DNA from: Phytohabitans maris
GTDB taxonomy: Bacteria; Actinomycetota; Actinomycetes; Mycobacteriales; Micromonosporaceae
NCBI RefSeq assembly: GCF_031085175.1
Contig: NZ_JAVHUY010000053.1
Coordinates: 1 to 64,000, forward strand
Reading direction: 5' to 3'
DNA: 64,000 bases
The notes under the pieces are model-generated. The model was not told the DNA's origin. It saw only the letters and a program-made list of their open reading frames with translations, and made no database searches. Positions 7,503 to 15,778 of the stretch are shown in pieces. How positions within the stretch are numbered: position 1 is the first letter of the stretch; every line of letters starts with the position of its first letter. A program made the translations under genes and the position numbers.

Positions 7503-8681
7503 CTATCCCTGTGGTCCAGGGCCACCGATCTGCGGACCATCTGGCCACAGGGTGGTTAGGTCGCTCGGTGTCAGTGGCCGGCGATAAGCTGCGCGCAGTA
7601 CCTCAGTAGCGTTCGGCTCGGCTTGCTCTGCCAACGAGACGAACCAGTCGATTCCGGCAGGGTAGGACCACAGGTAAGTCCGAAGCTGGGGACTCACCGC
7701 GCGGTCGCTGAGGGTATCGCCGATGTCCTCTTGGGACCAGAACGGAACGCGTGCCTGCGCAACGCGTACGCAGTCCTCGATGCTGGTGCCGTTGTTGATG
7801 GCAAGGTGGAGCTCGGCGCGTACCAACTGGGTGAAGTGGGCTATCCGCACGCGGGCGGTCACCTCTTCGTCATCGGGGATAACGAAGAGCGGGAGTGCTT
7901 GGGCAAGTCCTTCCATGAGGACCTGTTGGGGAGCGTGGACCGACAACAGCCTCACCCACGGCACGTCCTCTGTGGCGCATCGAGCGGAGTAGCTCGCTCC
8001 CTTGAGCGCGTGGCCCAGGACCTCATGTAGCGCAAAGACGCGAGCCTGTACCTCTGTGAACTGCGCGCGTCGAAGGTTGAGACGAAGCCGCGCGTCCTTG
8101 CCGATGCCGTCTAGCCAGTAGCTCCAATATGCGTCGATGTCGGCTGCCTCGACCGTGAGCGCAAACGGTGCATCGGTGTCGACCAGCGTGCGGACGGTGG
8201 GCTCCAGCTCGGCTGCCTCGCGGCGGATCGCGGCAGGTGCTTGGTCCGTGGTGAGCTGACCCTCGCGCTCCGCCAGCCGGTTAGGGGTGTGTGCATCCCA
8301 CTCCACGCCCAGGCGCTCGACGCTGGCGCGTGCCTCGGCTCCGCGATGGGCGATGTACTCCGGTGACCATCCGAGGCAGTGACATCCCTGCGTCTGCTGA
8401 ACGTACTCGGCTAGGGGTGCACGCTCGCCGAGAAGTGCTCGGAGGTAGGCGATGTCACTCTGAAGCCGGACGCGTACCGCTTCCTCGTTCCTGTCCCGGC
8501 TCTGCTCGTGGAGACGTTGAAGGGCGAGAAGAACCTCCAGACGACTGCCGGCGGGCTCGGGCGCTTCCTCAACCGGGTGACAGTCGTAGTCGATCACGGG
8601 AGCGGTGCCGCGTGCGCGTTCGTACGCGTCCCAGGCCCGGAGAGTAGCTTCAACCTGGTCACGCAGTCGCACGGTCAACAT
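7503..8681 (-). CDS. Predicted HExxxH metalloprotease-like protein
   Basis: The 392-residue product carries HEVLGH at residues 219-224 (context VQARVFALHEVLGHALKG) and a MEGLAQ segment with E257 about 33 residues later. This HExxxH-plus-downstream-Glu layout recalls the DUF1704 'QEGLA motif' proteins and other gluzincin-like zinc proteases; the overall family is not firmly identified. A QGCHCLGW motif at about residues 98-105 adds two cysteines. There is no signal peptide, so it should act in the cytoplasm. It overlaps the upstream HTH regulator gene by 23 bases, showing one transcript. The regulator-plus-protease pairing in an integrative element recalls ImmR-ImmA control in ICEBs1, but the HExxH motif of ImmA is replaced here. 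Confidence 0.6.
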   Translation of the reverse strand: MLTVRLRDQVEATLRAWDAYERARGTAPVIDYDCHPVEEAPEPAGSRLEVLLALQRLHEQSRDRNEEAVRVRLQSDIAYLRALLGERAPLAEYVQQTQGCHCLGWSPEYIAHRGAEARASVERLGVEWDAHTPNRLAEREGQLTTDQAPAAIRREAAELEPTVRTLVDTDAPFALTVEAADIDAYWSYWLDGIGKDARLRLNLRRAQFTEVQARVFALHEVLGHALKGASYSARCATEDVPWVRLLSVHAPQQVLMEGLAQALPLFVIPDDEEVTARVRIAHFTQLVRAELHLAINNGTSIEDCVRVAQARVPFWSQEDIGDTLSDRAVSPQLRTYLWSYPAGIDWFVSLAEQAEPNATEVLRAAYRRPLTPSDLTTLWPDGPQIGGPGPQG

Positions 8682-9726
8682 CCCATCGCAGGGTTACGCT
8701 CTGATTCGGTCGTAGGTAGTCACGAGTCACGCTCATTACGATGTCATCGTCCTCGTAGTCCCACAACAGGTCCTCCGAGGCGAAGCTTTCCGAACCGTCG
8801 GGGTGCTCTTCGAGCGCCGAGCAGTGACTCAGTGTTCCCGCTGCCTGGTGGCGGACTTGAACCGATAGGTGACGGGTGAAGCGTTGGACGGACTGACGCC
8901 AGTAGAGCTGGTCCAAGAACTGGCCGCCTTCGGACTCGTATCCCAGAACCGCTGACTCGCCGGGCTGGATCGCCGGCGAAATTTGACAGGCGAACTTTAC
9001 GAGGGTCGGCGTGTCGTGAACGCGCTGAATAGCAACCCGTCGTCCACCATTTGATGTCGGGGTTATAGACAAGCTGCCCTTGGTGTAGCGGAACCACAAT
9101 TCTCGTGGGATTCGCGTGATCGGCTTGGCCGTCAGGTTCAGTACCTCGTGTTCGTAGGCAACATGTGCCCAGCCTTCACCGTCAATGTCGATCTGGACTC
9201 GCATCGAAAGCTCAACCACGCTTCCCGACAGGCCCGCAAGCAGCAAGGTTTCCTCGTCAGACAGGCGCCTGGCCTTTTGTAGTTCGAGAAGTCGCTGACC
9301 CAAGCCGCGGCTTACCGGGTCAACGTCGCCGTTCGTTGGAGCTAACCGAGTGGGGATGCTGGCGGGTTCACTCTTGGTGGAGGGTCCCCACTCCACGTCT
9401 TCCTCTGCGGGGGCACTGAGGCCCTGGGCGACTCTCTGGAAGATGTCAGGTCTGGACGATGTCCCCGACACTTCAAACAACTGTTGGGCCGTATGGCCAG
9501 GAAGCATCGCTTCCAGAATCCGGCAGTGATCGGGATACGGGAGACCTTTCAAATTTCCGGATAGCCACCGGTGAAGCTGCGCACGACTCGGCCAAGTGCC
9601 GACCAACTGAGGGTCGATCTTCCGTGCGGCCTTGTCGTACTCCATGCAGAACGTTCGGTACGTCTGCCAGTGTCGTTCTTGGAGAAGAGCCTTGAGCAGG
9701 ATTGAGCCAGACAAAGCCGCGTCCAC
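8659..9726 (-). CDS. HTH transcriptional regulator of the AICE
   Basis: The 355-residue protein has an N-terminal DNA-binding domain of a type frequent in actinobacterial elements: LLKALLQERHWQTYRTFCME, then TWPSRAQLHRWLSGNLKGLP and PYPDHCRILEAMLPGHTAQQLF. The HTH lies at about residues 10-85. A long linker is followed by a beta-rich domain (about residues 155-355) of unknown function that could sense a ligand or be the target of the co-encoded protease. It is transcribed divergently from the conjugation operon starting at 9911, with 180 bases between them that contain an inverted repeat. That position is the normal place for a repressor or activator of transfer and excision. Confidence 0.65.
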   Translation of the reverse strand: MDAALSGSILLKALLQERHWQTYRTFCMEYDKAARKIDPQLVGTWPSRAQLHRWLSGNLKGLPYPDHCRILEAMLPGHTAQQLFEVSGTSSRPDIFQRVAQGLSAPAEEDVEWGPSTKSEPASIPTRLAPTNGDVDPVSRGLGQRLLELQKARRLSDEETLLLAGLSGSVVELSMRVQIDIDGEGWAHVAYEHEVLNLTAKPITRIPRELWFRYTKGSLSITPTSNGGRRVAIQRVHDTPTLVKFACQISPAIQPGESAVLGYESEGGQFLDQLYWRQSVQRFTRHLSVQVRHQAAGTLSHCSALEEHPDGSESFASEDLLWDYEDDDIVMSVTRDYLRPNQSVTLRWDVDRATA

Positions 9727-9910
9727 CTTTCGGCTTGCCGATCAAGATAGTCAATGTTACCACAAGACGCGACACAGACGAGACACTGGGCGACATCGAA
9801 GTTTGGAGCGCGATATAGGCGCTCTGGAGAGGCGACATCGGTAGCGCGCACGATGGCTTCACCGCAAAGAGCAGTCGTCCACTGGGGACGTGGCTTGTGG
9901 TTTGGAGGTG
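9727..9910. promoter_or_regulatory. Divergent control region with inverted repeat GAGCGC-N7-GCGCTC
   Basis: The space between the leftward regulator operon and the rightward transfer operon must hold both promoters. It contains a palindrome at 9806-9824 (GAGCGC, 7 bases, GCGCTC) flanked by two GGCGACATCG copies. These are plausible operators for the adjacent HTH protein. I cannot assign exact -10 and -35 boxes. Confidence 0.45.
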
Positions 9911-10774
9911 ATGTCCGTGCTAGGAGGCAGGTTGTTTGGTCCCCGGCCTGGGGTGATCACGGTGGTTGATCCGCCGGTGTCGGCGTCGTATGCGAGGAAG
10001 GCGCGGGTTGCGTTCTTCGCGGTGTCGTCGGTGGTCGGGGTGTCGACCGCGGCGGTGTCGGCGGTGTTTCTGCATCCGGTGTTGGCTGTGGCGCTGGGCG
10101 TCGTGGCTGGTCTGGTGTGCGGGGTTCCGGCGGCACTGGTGACGCTGGCGTGGCCGGTGCTGCGGGTGCTGTGGTGGTGGTCGTTCGAAGCCGTCATCGT
10201 GGCGTTCGTGGTGTTGGGGCCGGCGTTGCTGGCCGACCTCACGCATCCGTTGCTGGCGTTGGGCTTCGTGCTGGCGCTGGCCGGGGTGTGCGCCCTGGCC
10301 CGTCCGGTCCGTTGCTGGCTGGTGGCGTGGTCGTGGTGTCTGGTGGTCCGGCACCGGCTGCGGGTGTGCTTCGCCGATGTGATCCGGTCTTCGGCGACGC
10401 GGAACCGGTCTGCGGTGTTGCCGCTGATCCTGTGGGCGCGGCCGACGCCGGCTGGTGAGCGGGTTTGGGTGTGGCTTCGGCCGGGTCTGGACCAGTCCGA
10501 TCTGGAGGGCAAGACCGGCAAGGTCGCGGTCTCCTGCTGGGCAGGCGAGGCACGGATCGTGCGCGCCTCACCGAGGTTCGCCGCGCTGGTGCGGGTGGAC
10601 CTGACCCGCCGCGACCCCCTCGCCGGGACGATCGCGTCGCCGCTGGCCGTGTTCATCGGCCACATCCGCAACGAGGCGGCTACGCCGGTGTCTCCGGCTG
10701 TGCCGCCGGTTGGCCTGGACCTGGCCGACGTTCCCGAAGTCCCGGCCGAGCAGCCGCGTGGGGGTCGTCGGTGA
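9911..10774 (+). CDS. AICE membrane protein upstream of SSB/FtsK
   Basis: The 287-residue protein has an N-terminal block of four or five hydrophobic helices (VAFFAVSSVVGVSTAAVSAV, ALGVVAGLVCGVPAALVTLA, SFEAVIVAFVVLGPALLADL, LALGFVLALAGVCALA) and a soluble C-terminal domain from about residue 160. Proteins of this architecture stand just before the FtsK-like Tra gene in many AICEs and probably help anchor the translocase; that role is inferred from context. GGAGG at 9904-9908 is too close to ATG 9911 and ideally spaced for GTG 9917, so translation may start two codons later. It opens the rightward transfer operon and overlaps the next small frame by four bases. Confidence 0.65.
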   Translation: MSVLGGRLFGPRPGVITVVDPPVSASYARKARVAFFAVSSVVGVSTAAVSAVFLHPVLAVALGVVAGLVCGVPAALVTLAWPVLRVLWWWSFEAVIVAFVVLGPALLADLTHPLLALGFVLALAGVCALARPVRCWLVAWSWCLVVRHRLRVCFADVIRSSATRNRSAVLPLILWARPTPAGERVWVWLRPGLDQSDLEGKTGKVAVSCWAGEARIVRASPRFAALVRVDLTRRDPLAGTIASPLAVFIGHIRNEAATPVSPAVPPVGLDLADVPEVPAEQPRGGRR

Positions 10775-10845
10775 CCATCCACAGTGCCCTGCCGGGTGTC
10801 CGTGTCCGTGATGGACAAAACCGTTCTGTGAAGGAGTGCCAGTAG
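10771..10845 (+). CDS. Possible 24-residue coupled peptide
   Basis: A GTG overlapping the previous TGA by four bases opens a 24-codon frame whose TAG overlaps the SSB start GTG by one base. The exact stitching between two genes suggests translational coupling, but the peptide has no recognisable feature and could be chance. Its last codons contain the AAGGAG that serves as the ribosome-binding site for ssb. Confidence 0.3.
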   Translation: MTIHSALPGVRVRDGQNRSVKECQ

Positions 10846-11303
10846 TGGCAAACGAAACGACCCTGACCGTGGTCGGGAACCTGACCGCCGACCCGGAGCT
10901 GCGGTTCACCCCGGCGGGGGTGGCGCTGGTGAAGTTCACCATCGCCTCGACCCCGCGTACGTTCGACCGGCAGTCCGGGCAGTGGAGCGACGGCGAGCCG
11001 TTGTTCCTGACCTGCACGGCGTGGCGGGACATGGCCGAGAACATCGCCGAGTCCCTGACCCGGGGCACCCGCGTGGTGGTCTCGGGCCGGTTGAAGCTGT
11101 CGCGTTGGGAGACGCCGGAGGGGGAGAAGCGTTCGGCGTACGGCCTGGACGTGGACGAGGTCGGCCCGTCGCTGCGCTTCGCGCAGGCGAAGGTGACCAA
11201 GATGTCCCGTACCCGTTCCTCGGACGGGTTCACCCCGGACGCCCCGCCGGATGACGCCTGGTCGATCCCGGCCGGTGGGGCGAACGCTGGGCAGGCGGCC
11301 TGA
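10845..11303 (+). CDS. ssb: Single-stranded DNA-binding protein
   Basis: The 152-residue product is an SSB with the OB fold at residues 1-110: [20 protein letters not shown], a central [18 protein letters not shown] segment and [18 protein letters not shown]. The C-terminal tail is shorter than in the host protein and lacks the acidic DDDIPF tip that recruits host replication factors, which suggests a plasmid-type SSB dedicated to coating transfer or rolling-circle single strands. AAGGAG at 10831-10836 supports the GTG at 10845. It sits two bases before the FtsK-like gene, an order common in AICEs. Confidence 0.9.
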   Translation: MANETTLTVVGNLTADPELRFTPAGVALVKFTIASTPRTFDRQSGQWSDGEPLFLTCTAWRDMAENIAESLTRGTRVVVSGRLKLSRWETPEGEKRSAYGLDVDEVGPSLRFAQAKVTKMSRTRSSDGFTPDAPPDDAWSIPAGGANAGQAA

Positions 11304-11305
11304 TC

Positions 11306-12169
11306 ATGTCGCCTGTTCTGGTCGCCACCACCCCGGACGACACGGCGGTGCCGCTCGGCCCGACCCTGTCGATCTTCGACCCGGTGTATATCGGGATCGA
11401 TGAGTTCGGCCACCCGGTCACGGTGCCGCTGATCTACCGCAACCTGTTGATCGGCGGTGAACCGGGTAGCGGTAAGTCGGCGCTGCTGAACGCTGTTGTG
11501 GCGCATGCCGCGTTGTCGTTGGACTGCCGGCTGTGCCTGCTGGACGCCAAGCGGGTCGAGTTGGGCCAGTGGCGGCGGTGCGCGGACGCGTTCGTGGGTC
11601 CAAGCCTGCCAGACGCGTTGGCTCTGCTGTCCCGACTACAGATCATGATGGACCGCCGGTACGACTACCTGGAGGAGTGCGAACGCCGGAAGGTCGTGCC
11701 GGATGACCGGTACATCACCCCGTATCTGATCGCGCTCGATGAGTTCGCCTACTACTCGGCCACGGTCGGCAAGAAGGCGCAGCGGGAGGAGTTCTCCGAA
11801 CTGCTGCGTGACCTGGTCGCCCGGGGCCGGGCGGCCGGGATCATCGTGGTCGCCGCGACGCAACGCCCGTCGTCGGACATTATCCCGACCTCGTTGCGGG
11901 ATCTGTTCGCGTGGCGGTTCGCCGGCCGGTGCACGACCGACTCGTCATCCGACATCGTGCTCGGTCACGGCAAGGCGCAGCAGGGCTGGACGGCAAACAC
12001 TATCTCGCCGACCAACCCCGGCGCCGGGCTGCTGATCGCGGAGGGCGGCACACCGCAACTGGTCAAGGTCGCCTACCTGGACGACGCGACCTGCGCGGCT
12101 ATCGCCCGTTACGCGGCCACCCTCCGCAACACCGTGGCCAGCAAGCCGCAGCCGAGGGTCGCCGCCTAA
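11306..12169 (+). CDS. FtsK/SpoIIIE-type DNA translocase (conjugative Tra)
   Basis: This 287-residue ATPase has Walker A GGEPGSGKS at about residues 50-58, Walker B LIALDEFAYY near residue 145 and an arginine-containing VAATQRPSSD sensor-like motif. It matches the FtsK motor domain and lacks the N-terminal membrane helices and a clear gamma DNA-reading domain, so it must be anchored by partners such as the membrane protein encoded at 9911. In AICEs and pSAM2-type elements this single protein pumps double-stranded DNA between mycelia, replacing a type IV secretion system. It is shorter than pSAM2 TraSA-type proteins and close to the compact Tra form. Confidence 0.85.
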   Translation: MSPVLVATTPDDTAVPLGPTLSIFDPVYIGIDEFGHPVTVPLIYRNLLIGGEPGSGKSALLNAVVAHAALSLDCRLCLLDAKRVELGQWRRCADAFVGPSLPDALALLSRLQIMMDRRYDYLEECERRKVVPDDRYITPYLIALDEFAYYSATVGKKAQREEFSELLRDLVARGRAAGIIVVAATQRPSSDIIPTSLRDLFAWRFAGRCTTDSSSDIVLGHGKAQQGWTANTISPTNPGAGLLIAEGGTPQLVKVAYLDDATCAAIARYAATLRNTVASKPQPRVAA

Positions 12170-12226
12170 AGGCTCCGGTCCCGAATCCGGGACAGGGGAA
12201 ACCAACCCATGAAGGAGGGCCATCGT

Positions 12227-12613
12227 ATGGCCAAGCACCTGCCGGTCACTCAGCCGGCACCACAGGTCATCCACTACCTCGACCCGGCCAACCCGACCGG
12301 CGGCTTGCAGCCGTTGACCGAGCGGGAGCTGGCCGAGCGGCGTAAGCGGGACCAGATCCTCTACACCCGCTGGCTGCTGCGTCGGGCCGAGCTGGCCGAG
12401 CGGGACCGTAAGGTCCGCCGGTTCTGGCTCGGGTTCGGCGTCACCGCCGGCCTGGGTGTGCTCGGCGCTGGCACCGCGTTCGTGTGGTGGGTGGCGACGG
12501 CGGCCGCCTCGATCGGTCTGGGCCTGCTGGCCATCCCCGCCGTGATCCTCACGGTTGGTGGGCTGGCGGTCGGCGGTCACAAGTGCGTCACCATCGTCCA
12601 GCACTGGCACTGA
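12227..12613 (+). CDS. Small two-helix membrane protein (Spd-like)
   Basis: The 128-residue product has a polar N-terminal half with a charged helix (LTERELAERRKRDQILYTRW, then LLRRAELAERDRKVRRFW) and two adjacent transmembrane segments at about residues 70-115 (FGVTAGLGVLGAGTAFVWWV and ASIGLGLLAIPAVILTVGGL). Small membrane proteins of this kind in AICEs and Streptomyces plasmids are called Spd and promote spreading through the recipient mycelium; the assignment here rests on position and topology. AAGGAGG at 12212-12218 supports ATG 12227 rather than the in-frame ATG at 12209. Confidence 0.6.
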   Translation: MAKHLPVTQPAPQVIHYLDPANPTGGLQPLTERELAERRKRDQILYTRWLLRRAELAERDRKVRRFWLGFGVTAGLGVLGAGTAFVWWVATAAASIGLGLLAIPAVILTVGGLAVGGHKCVTIVQHWH

Positions 12614-12629
12614 CCGGAGGCATACAGAG

Positions 12630-12959
12630 ATGACCACCGATCAGAACAGCGGACGCCGGGAGTTCTACGCGGCGGTGGCGCTGACCGATCTACCGATGCC
12701 GGAGCGGGTCTCGTTCGAGCCCGGTCACGTGCGGCTGGTGTTCGACACGATCGCCGCGTGCACCGCCTGGGCGCAGGCGTTCGGCGTCGAGCTGGTCACC
12801 TGGCAGGACGCCGATCGGACGGGTCACGTCCACGGCTACGGCGACTTCGTGGGCCGCAGGGTGTGCCTGATGGGTCGCGATCTGCCACCGGTATCCGAAC
12901 CGGCCTTGACCGGCGCGACCCGCGTCCGGTTGGAGGCCCTGACCACGGAGGTGGCTTAG
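12630..12959 (+). CDS. Hypothetical AICE protein
   Basis: The ATG has GGAGG nine bases upstream (12616-12620). The 109-residue product (MTTDQNSGRREFYAAVALTD) has an alpha/beta pattern: the strand HVRLVFDTIAACTAWAQAFG, then VELVTWQDADRTGHVHGYGD. I recognise no family. It is soluble with no metal motif, lies 16 bases after the Spd-like gene, and is followed by 124 bases without a gene before the next frame. Confidence 0.55.
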   Translation: MTTDQNSGRREFYAAVALTDLPMPERVSFEPGHVRLVFDTIAACTAWAQAFGVELVTWQDADRTGHVHGYGDFVGRRVCLMGRDLPPVSEPALTGATRVRLEALTTEVA

Positions 12960-13083
12960 CCCACCCCTGCCCTATCCCTGCTGGATGGGCCGGCAACACC
13001 GGACACAGCCCTGACAAAGCGATCCGGCGCGGCCGACCCAAACACCAACCCGATTCCCCATCCGAAGGAGAGGAGGCGGCGTT

Positions 13084-13719
13084 ATGCAGCCTACCCAAAA
13101 CCTGGTCACCGAACCGGTGATCACGCCGGCTGACACCCTGCGGGGTGCGGCCTTGTACCTGATCCGGCACGGCTGGCACCAGCGCGACCTGTTCGACCTG
13201 ACCAACCCGGAGGTCGCTTTCCCGCCCGCGTGCGGGCTGGGCGGCATCCGGATGGCCACGATCGGCCGCGCCGAGGTGACCGCCGACCTGGTCACGGACG
13301 AGGCGGTCGCGAACTTCGACCAGGCGGTGATGGCGTTCGCCGATCACCTGTTCACCGACTATGGCCAGCCGGACCCGACCGCTTCGGCGGGCGCGGACGA
13401 CATGCCGTGGCCGGAGCAGATCGTGGCGGACTGGAACGACGCCTACGACCGCAACGTCTCCCAGGTCGTCGCCGCCCTTCAGGGTGCGGCTTACCAGTGG
13501 GACAACCGGCACGGCCGTCTGGCCTGCTGCGGACAACCGCAGCCGGACGAGACCCCTACGTCGGCCTGTTCGAGGTGCCAGTACCTGCACGGGGACACCG
13601 AACCGTGCTGGTTCGACGCCTGCACGAACTGCGGCGGCCCGTACACGTTCGGGCCGTCGACCAGTGACCTGTGCGGGACGTGCGCTCACGCCACCGGCTT
13701 CGACGGCGGTGCGGCATGA
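13084..13719 (+). CDS. DUF6197-like protein with C-terminal cysteine cluster
   Basis: The 211-residue protein has an N-terminal helical domain (ADTLRGAALYLIRHGWHQRD, then CGLGGIRMAT) that resembles the DUF6197 pattern found in actinobacterial elements and is related to the gene at 14910. The C-terminal third carries three CxxC-type pairs (SACSRCQY, DACTNCGGPY, DLCGTCAHA) expected to bind zinc. The role is unknown; a DNA- or RNA-binding accessory function is possible. GGAGAGGAGG precedes the ATG. The stop overlaps the next start by four bases, placing it in the transfer and replication operon. Confidence 0.6.
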   Translation: MQPTQNLVTEPVITPADTLRGAALYLIRHGWHQRDLFDLTNPEVAFPPACGLGGIRMATIGRAEVTADLVTDEAVANFDQAVMAFADHLFTDYGQPDPTASAGADDMPWPEQIVADWNDAYDRNVSQVVAALQGAAYQWDNRHGRLACCGQPQPDETPTSACSRCQYLHGDTEPCWFDACTNCGGPYTFGPSTSDLCGTCAHATGFDGGAA

Positions 13720-13943
13720 GCAACGGTCTGTTCAAGTGGACACCGGCCCGGCTGATCAACACCGGTGACGTCATCTACGGCGACGTCAACCGGTTCCAGG
13801 TCATCGACTGTGACCCGGTGATCCCGTGCCGGCGTATCGTGCTGACCCTGGTCGACCTGGACACCGGCCGGCAGCGGGAGTTTCGGGTCCGCTGGAATGA
13901 CGAGTACCCGGTCGCCCACCCCAATGCCGGGGGTGGCCGGTGA
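13716..13943 (+). CDS. Small hypothetical beta-rich protein
   Basis: An ATGA overlap couples this 75-residue frame to the gene before it, and a GTGA overlap to the one after. The sequence (MSNGLFKWTPARLINTGDVI, then IVLTLVDLDTGRQREFRVRW) reads as an all-beta small domain, perhaps SH3- or KOW-like. No family is recognised with confidence. Confidence 0.5.
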   Translation: MSNGLFKWTPARLINTGDVIYGDVNRFQVIDCDPVIPCRRIVLTLVDLDTGRQREFRVRWNDEYPVAHPNAGGGR

Positions 13944-14245
13944 GCAAGAACACCGTCAAGCCCGGCTTGACATCTCGTCGCCGTAACCGGCGTGCCCGCA
14001 ACCGCATGTGGGTGCGGGTGGTCCGGCTGGTGTTCCGGTTCCTGACCGGCCGCCCGCTGGACGGACGCCGGCACTGCAACGGCAGCTTCTGGCGCCGGGG
14101 TACCCGCCGGGTCGGCTACCCGCCCTACCTCATTACGTGGGGCTGGTGGAACCTGGCCGCCGGCTGGCAACGAGCCACCATCCGCCTGTCAGCCCTGCTC
14201 CTGACGGTACTGGCGGTGCGGATCCTGCTGGGGGTGGTCGCATGA
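13940..14245 (+). CDS. Small basic membrane protein (Spd-like)
   Basis: The 101-residue product has a strongly basic N-terminus (RRRNRRARNRMWVRVVRLVF), a central aromatic region and one C-terminal transmembrane helix (IRLSALLLTVLAVRILLGVV). It is coupled to both neighbours by four-base overlaps. The first codons coincide with the first copy of a hairpin motif that recurs at 18489, so part of the N-terminal sequence may be constrained at the DNA or RNA level rather than as protein. A role in mycelial spreading is inferred from position only. Confidence 0.5.
   Translation: MSKNTVKPGLTSRRRNRRARNRMWVRVVRLVFRFLTGRPLDGRRHCNGSFWRRGTRRVGYPPYLITWGWWNLAAGWQRATIRLSALLLTVLAVRILLGVVA
13944..13972 (+). 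repeat. Conserved hairpin motif, copy 1
   Basis: The 18-base block GCAAGAACACCGTCAAGC, four variable bases (CCGG here) and CTTGACA form a hairpin with arms GTCAAG/CTTGAC. Copy 2 at 18489-18517 has the same blocks with a different loop (AAAC). Here it covers codons 2-11 of the small basic membrane protein. Confidence 0.65.
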
Positions 14246-14913
14246 CCGCCACCGGCAAGCCGGCACCACGGCGTAAGCGGGCCGCTCAGCCGGTGGAGAA
14301 CGCCAAGTTCGACGCGTTCGTGCGCCGGATCCTGCGGGCGTACGGGCGTCGGGTCGCCGCCGGCGACATCGAAGCCCTCGCCAGTCTGGCGCGGCTGTCG
14401 TCGGAGGTCGACGCGACCACCCGGCTCGCTGTAGCGAGTCTGAAGAACGGTCCCTACAAGTATTCGTGGCAGGAGATCGCCGACCGGCTGGGCACCTCCC
14501 GGCAGGCCGCGCAGATGCGCTACGGCGACAAACCCGCCACCGGCGCCACCCTGGACCGCCGCCTCGTCGAGGCCGGCATGGGTGTCACCGTCGCCACCCT
14601 GGTGGAGGTCTTCGCCGACCACCACCCGGGTGTCCCGGCCGCCTCGGTCTGTCCCGGGTGCGGCTTCCGCTACACCGACAAACAGACCGCCTGCCCCAGC
14701 TACGCGACGGTCCGGCCACTGCTGTACCGGCGCCGGCACGAAGACCAAAAGGCGGTCAACCAACTCACCACCGACCAAACCGATGACCTGCACGGCCGCA
14801 GCACCACACGCAAGCGTGCGGCGGCCCGGCAGGCCACCCGACCGACCTCGCCTCCACCGCGCGCGATCCCAACGAGCCTGTTCGACGCGCACAACCCGGA
14901 GGTGACGTCATGA
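14242..14913 (+). CDS. HTH protein of the AICE
   Basis: The 223-residue protein has an N-terminal helical segment (FDAFVRRILRAYGRRVAAGD) and, at about residues 70-95, a helix-turn-helix of the form YSWQEIADRLGTSRQAAQMRYG, as in regulators that bind DNA with a sigma-4/MerR-like HTH. A CPGCGFRYTDKQTACPS segment after residue 135 could form a zinc knuckle; it reads CxxC...C with one cysteine less than usual. The basic, proline-rich C-terminus looks disordered. It may regulate transfer or replication genes. Both ends overlap neighbours by four bases. Confidence 0.6.
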   Translation: MTATGKPAPRRKRAAQPVENAKFDAFVRRILRAYGRRVAAGDIEALASLARLSSEVDATTRLAVASLKNGPYKYSWQEIADRLGTSRQAAQMRYGDKPATGATLDRRLVEAGMGVTVATLVEVFADHHPGVPAASVCPGCGFRYTDKQTACPSYATVRPLLYRRRHEDQKAVNQLTTDQTDDLHGRSTTRKRAAARQATRPTSPPPRAIPTSLFDAHNPEVTS

Positions 14914-15326
14914 ACCCTGTCCCTACCACCAACCCCGTTCAGGTTCTCCGCAACGCGGCGGACTACCTGGAAGCCAACGGCTGGACCCAGCTCGCGTTCT
15001 TCCGGTTCGCCGGGGGCGAGCCGCCTGCGGCTTGCTCTGCCGGTGCGATCCAGATCGCGGTGACCGGCGGACCGGTGGACGTGTTCGCCGACAACTACCG
15101 CCAGAACCCGGCGAACAGCCGACAGTTCGCGGCGGTACTGGAAGCGATCGACGTGCTGGTGTCACACCTGCGCCGAGAGCACCACACGGCCGCGTTGACG
15201 TCGATGTTCGCGGCGTCCGCGCTGGCTAGGTGGAACGACCGGACCGGCCGCACTTTGGCCGAGGTGGTCACCGCGATGCGGGAAGCCGCCGACCGGCACG
15301 ACACCGCAGGCGGTGGTGCGCGATGA
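14910..15326 (+). CDS. DUF6197-like protein
   Basis: The 138-residue protein shows the pattern VQVLRNAADYLEANGWTQL followed by ACSAGAIQIA and a long helical C-terminus (LEAIDVLVSHLRREHH, LAEVVTAMREAADRH). It is a clear relative of the N-terminal domain of the product encoded at 13084, so the element carries two members of this family. DUF6197-type proteins are common in actinobacterial plasmids and phages but have no known function. Coupled by four-base overlaps on both sides. Confidence 0.6.
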   Translation: MNPVPTTNPVQVLRNAADYLEANGWTQLAFFRFAGGEPPAACSAGAIQIAVTGGPVDVFADNYRQNPANSRQFAAVLEAIDVLVSHLRREHHTAALTSMFAASALARWNDRTGRTLAEVVTAMREAADRHDTAGGGAR

Positions 15327-15778
15327 CGCATACCCAAACCGCGACGTTCGCTGTGGTCTTCGTGGCGTTCTACGCCGCCCATATGGTGGCCGACCACTGG
15401 GTGCAGACCCAATGGCAAGCCGACCACAAAGGACACCCTGGGTGGATAGGCCGTACCGCCTGCGCCGCCCACGTCCTGACCTATACCTACACCACGCTGG
15501 CCGCTGTCGGGCTCGCTGTCTGGCGTCTCGACCTTGACTTGGCCTACGGCAACCTCGCCGCTGGTCTGGCCATCTCGGCGGTCAGCCACTACATCGCCGA
15601 CCGGCGTACACCGCTACGCCGGATCGCCAAGCTGACCGGGTCCGGCCGCTTCTACACCCTGGGCACACCCCGCCCAGGCAAGGACGACAACCCATCACTT
15701 GGTACCGGCGCGTACGCCCTAGACCAGTCGTGGCACATCGGCTGGTTGTTCCTGTCGGCTTTGGTGGTGGCCGGATGA
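15323..15778 (+). CDS. Multi-pass membrane protein (DUF3307-like)
   Basis: The 151-residue protein has four hydrophobic segments (TFAVVFVAFYAAHMVADHW, AAHVLTYTYTTLAAVGLAVW, NLAAGLAISAVSHYIAD, GWLFLSALVVAG). The first contains HMVADHW, the second starts with a histidine (AAH), and the third contains SHYIADRRTP; this histidine/aspartate pattern within helices is seen in DUF3307 membrane proteins. The role in the element is unknown. It overlaps both neighbours by four bases. Confidence 0.6.
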   Translation: MTHTQTATFAVVFVAFYAAHMVADHWVQTQWQADHKGHPGWIGRTACAAHVLTYTYTTLAAVGLAVWRLDLDLAYGNLAAGLAISAVSHYIADRRTPLRRIAKLTGSGRFYTLGTPRPGKDDNPSLGTGAYALDQSWHIGWLFLSALVVAG

